Assembly (NCBI GenBank): GCA_035289165.1
Contig: DATDYA010000064.1
Span: 1-15,815, forward strand
Source: DATDYA01 sp035289165
Lineage (GTDB): Bacteria; Patescibacteriota; Patescibacteriia; Magasanikbacterales; GWA2-37-8
Direction: 5' to 3'
Length of the DNA: 15,815 nucleotides
A model generated the notes under the pieces. It was not told the DNA's origin and did not search any database. It worked only from the letters and a program-made list of their open reading frames with translations. This document shows, piece by piece, positions 14,410 to 15,815 of this stretch. Made by a program: the position numbers and the translations under genes. The stretch's first letter is position 1, and every line of letters begins with the position of its first letter.

Positions 14410-15147
14410 CTAAAGTGTACTCCACATTACTCGATGAATAATTTTAAATGTTTTTGCCAAGAGCGGGTTTGTGATAACCGTACCAAAGATTGGCTCTTCC
14501 AGTGTGATTAAAGCGATATTATCTCCCCAGATTAGAATGTCTGTTGGTTGGTCATCGCTACCTAAAATCGACTCTGGTATAAATTTTGCATCATATAGCG
14601 CCCCGAACAACTCTTTGTTCCTTGGGTACTCTCTGTTTTTAGATAGTGGTGTCAGAATATCTTGGACCACAACGTGGTTGTTTTTCATTTCACGAAGCAT
14701 AGCATTTAGCGTGTCCGGCATTACTTCAGACAGTTTTTGGGTTGATCCAATGCCCAAGAAGCCTTCTCCTCGTGCGCATTCGAGATAGATGTTGCCCACC
14801 TCGTCTACACCGTTATAAAACCTAATTTTAGGCTTGTTTTTTTGTGTAGCAAAAAGACCGCGTAGATCCGGGATTATTTCGTTCAACGACGCCCTTTTCT
14901 TTTCTAGGTTAATAAGCAGTGATTCTGGATCGTTAGCAAAATATATCCATCGTCCACCAGTCCTTTGTTTTCTTATAAGCCCGTTATTCCACAGACCTTT
15001 GAGTATGTTGTATGAATTGGTTCTGGTTATTTTGGTACCCAAAGCCACCTCAGGTGGTGTGGACTGACCATGCTCCAACAGAAACAGATACACTTTAGTC
15101 TCTGATTTATTCAATCCAAATTGTTGTAAATTTTGTTCAATGTTCAT
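14410..15147 (-). CDS. TrmB-like transcriptional regulator, single sensor module
   Basis: The 245-residue protein (from ATG at 15147) starts with a TrmB-type winged helix (FGLNKSETKVYLFLLEHG, then ITRTNSYNILKGLWNNGLI, residues 10-58), has a helical linker (75-100) and one sensor module (107-245) beginning IRFYNGVDEVGNIY, comparable to module 1 of the 793-residue protein (IKIYEGTEGI). It is thus a standard-size relative of that regulator. A TTG five codons upstream gives a longer frame but lies at the predicted transcription start and belongs to a TTGACA string, so ATG 15147 is preferred. The leader is about 14 nt with no Shine-Dalgarno. It is divergent from the right-hand GC-rich secreted gene, its likeliest target; that link is inferred. 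Confidence 0.85.
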   Translation of the reverse strand: MNIEQNLQQFGLNKSETKVYLFLLEHGQSTPPEVALGTKITRTNSYNILKGLWNNGLIRKQRTGGRWIYFANDPESLLINLEKKRASLNEIIPDLRGLFATQKNKPKIRFYNGVDEVGNIYLECARGEGFLGIGSTQKLSEVMPDTLNAMLREMKNNHVVVQDILTPLSKNREYPRNKELFGALYDAKFIPESILGSDDQPTDILIWGDNIALITLEEPIFGTVITNPLLAKTFKIIHRVMWSTL

Positions 15148-15167
15148 AATAAATACTGTCAAAAAAA

Positions 15168-15196
15168 ATTATATCATTTTAATACCTAATTGTAAA
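15168..15196 (-). promoter_or_regulatory. Promoter of the second TrmB-like gene
   Basis: Leftward TTTACA (15191-15196), 17 bp, TATAAT (15168-15173). The start is near 15161, after the alternative TTG codon. The -10 overlaps TATATCATTTT (15170-15180), which recurs inverted as AAAATGATATA (15218-15228), a candidate regulator site. Confidence 0.78.
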
Positions 15197-15235
15197 GCAA
15201 AATATTAAAAATATACAAAAATGATATATAAATAA

Positions 15236-15264
15236 TTGACACAACATAAAATATATAATATTCT
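15236..15264 (+). promoter_or_regulatory. Distal promoter P1 of the right GC-rich gene
   Basis: TTGACA (15236-15241), 17 bp, TATTCT (15259-15264). It would give a leader of about 170 nt. The -35 is perfect and the -10 moderate. Confidence 0.45.
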
Positions 15265-15326
15265 AATCTGTTCCGCCGGGCCATGTCTGGTGGATAAAGA
15301 GAGAGCAAAATAGGGGGAGAGAGGTA

Positions 15327-15355
15327 TTGACATCTCTCTCTCTCTTTAGTAGAAT
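15327..15355 (+). promoter_or_regulatory. Proximal promoter P2 with a (TC)6 repeat as spacer
   Basis: TTGACA (15327-15332) and TAGAAT (15350-15355) are 17 bp apart. The spacer is six TC repeats (15333-15344) plus TTTAG. GAGAGAG (15317-15323) and CTCTCTC (15334-15340) form inverted arms around the -35. Start near 15362. Loss or gain of TC units would change the spacer by two bases and so promoter strength. Confidence 0.75.
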
Positions 15356-15410
15356 CACTTGTTCTGCGCGTACGGCATGTGCCGTCTCGCGCCAGGGACA
15401 CGTGCCGGCA

Positions 15411-15428
15411 GGGAAGCCGGCCTTGAAA
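15411..15428 (+). promoter_or_regulatory. Leader hairpin ahead of the right GC-rich gene
   Basis: In the leader, GCCGGC, loop AGGGAA and GCCGGC form a perfect 6-bp stem at about this position, followed by AAAAGGGAG, the ribosome binding site. A second inverted repeat, ACGGCA/TGCCGT, lies upstream near 15371. Layout and loop resemble the leader of the left GC-rich gene. Confidence 0.45.
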
Positions 15429-15441
15429 AGGGAGAATGATC

Positions 15442-15815
15442 GTGAAGAAGCTCACCGTGTTGTTCGTCCTGGCCGTCGTGTTCATCGGTACCTCGGCCGC
15501 GCAGGCCGAGATCTTGACGAGTCGGGCCCGGCTCGTCCTGAGCGGGACCGTCCCGCTCGTGGACGGCGCCATGGGCCTCTCCGGCCTGGGGATCGTGGAC
15601 GGCGTCCACTCTGGGGACCCGATCGTGTTCGGGTACCTGGAGGCGGACTGGACGCCGCTGCCGTGGCTGATCGTCGCCCCGGCAGTAGGGTACCTCGTCG
15701 ATACCGAGGAAGCGTGGTTCGCCGCGCAAATCGGTGTCGACACCGTCGGGTTCGAGGCGTGGGTGGACTTCGAGTTCGCCCACACCGGTGGGTTATACTA
15801 CAGCGGCCACTCGCG
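15442..15815 (+). CDS. Partial GC-rich gene: Sec-secreted beta-rich protein of unknown function
   Basis: The frame is open from GTG 15442 to the window edge (124 codons). GTG is chosen over the ATG at 15436 because AGGGAG ends about seven bases before the GTG but abuts the ATG. The product then starts with a textbook signal peptide, MKKLTVLFVLAVVFIGTSAAQA, shown here in two parts as MKKLTVLFVLAV and VFIGTSAAQA. The mature part is rich in alternating hydrophobic, Gly and Trp residues (for example EADWTPLPWLIVAPAVGY, then VGFEAWVDFEFAHTGG), suggesting beta strands like those of small barrel or jelly-roll proteins. Nearly every third codon position is G or C (41 of 60 bases are G or C in 15481-15540). 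It is divergent from the second TrmB-like gene. I do not recognise the family. Confidence 0.7.
   Translation, partial: MKKLTVLFVLAVVFIGTSAAQAEILTSRARLVLSGTVPLVDGAMGLSGLGIVDGVHSGDPIVFGYLEADWTPLPWLIVAPAVGYLVDTEEAWFAAQIGVDTVGFEAWVDFEFAHTGGLYYSGHS

Noticed and set aside
15186..15785. Minus-strand open frames over the right GC-rich segment
   Set aside because: Low-complexity Pro/Ser/Arg/Asp products without start signals; the plus frame encodes a clear signal peptide with a ribosome binding site.
1..15815. CRISPR arrays, insertion sequences, rRNA genes
   Set aside because: No regularly spaced repeats, transposase motifs or rRNA signatures were seen.

Overview
The window looks like a chromosomal piece (possibly a whole contig) from a small-genome bacterium, most likely a member of the Candidate Phyla Radiation / Patescibacteria. 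The supporting signs are TrmB-family regulators, short or missing 5' leaders without Shine-Dalgarno sequences on most genes, secreted multi-domain proteins with modest housekeeping content (holA, rpsT, rmuC, two tRNAs), and many lineage-restricted hypothetical proteins. The phylum call is inference. Stops are TAA, TAG and TGA, so the standard bacterial code applies. Promoters are unusually easy to read: about ten close matches to TTGACA-N16/17-TATAAT.

Layout. 1-360: a partial GC-rich gene for a single-pass membrane protein, leftward. 361-640: divergent promoters. 641-3022: a giant TrmB-like regulator with five tandem sensor modules. 3077-4124: a leftward two-gene operon of a winged-helix/HATPase protein and a STAS-like (DUF4325) protein. 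4248-5210: holA. 5207-6595: a soluble GGDEF diguanylate cyclase, overlapping holA tail to tail. 6648-6911: rpsT. 7018-10592: two leftward secreted proteins, a YjiK/SdiA-regulated-type propeller with MopE-like calcium repeats and a five-domain Ig-like protein. 10689-11774: rmuC. 11845-13188: a putative HExxH metallopeptidase. 13231-13448: tRNA-Arg(CCT) and tRNA-Ala(CGC). 13564-14214: a VUT-family queuosine precursor transporter with a matching 26-30 bp palindrome on each side. 14410-15147: a second, ordinary-size TrmB-like regulator, leftward. 15442 to the edge: a partial GC-rich gene for a secreted protein, rightward.

The most striking structure is the symmetry of the two ends. Each end has a TrmB-like regulator transcribed inward, divergent from a GC-rich (about two-thirds GC in sampled 60-base lines, against about 40% inside) membrane or secreted gene transcribed outward. 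Both GC-rich genes have an AT-rich consensus promoter, a GC hairpin in the leader and a good Shine-Dalgarno, unlike the core genes. The right-hand promoter has a (TC)6 tract as its 17-bp spacer, which could make expression phase variable. This suggests two regulator/target pairs for surface or secreted proteins; an assembly join at both ends is the alternative. Other unusual points are the five-module TrmB protein, a tRNA-Ala enclosed in a long leader/trailer stem, the palindromes flanking the transporter, and the HATPase/STAS-like pair.
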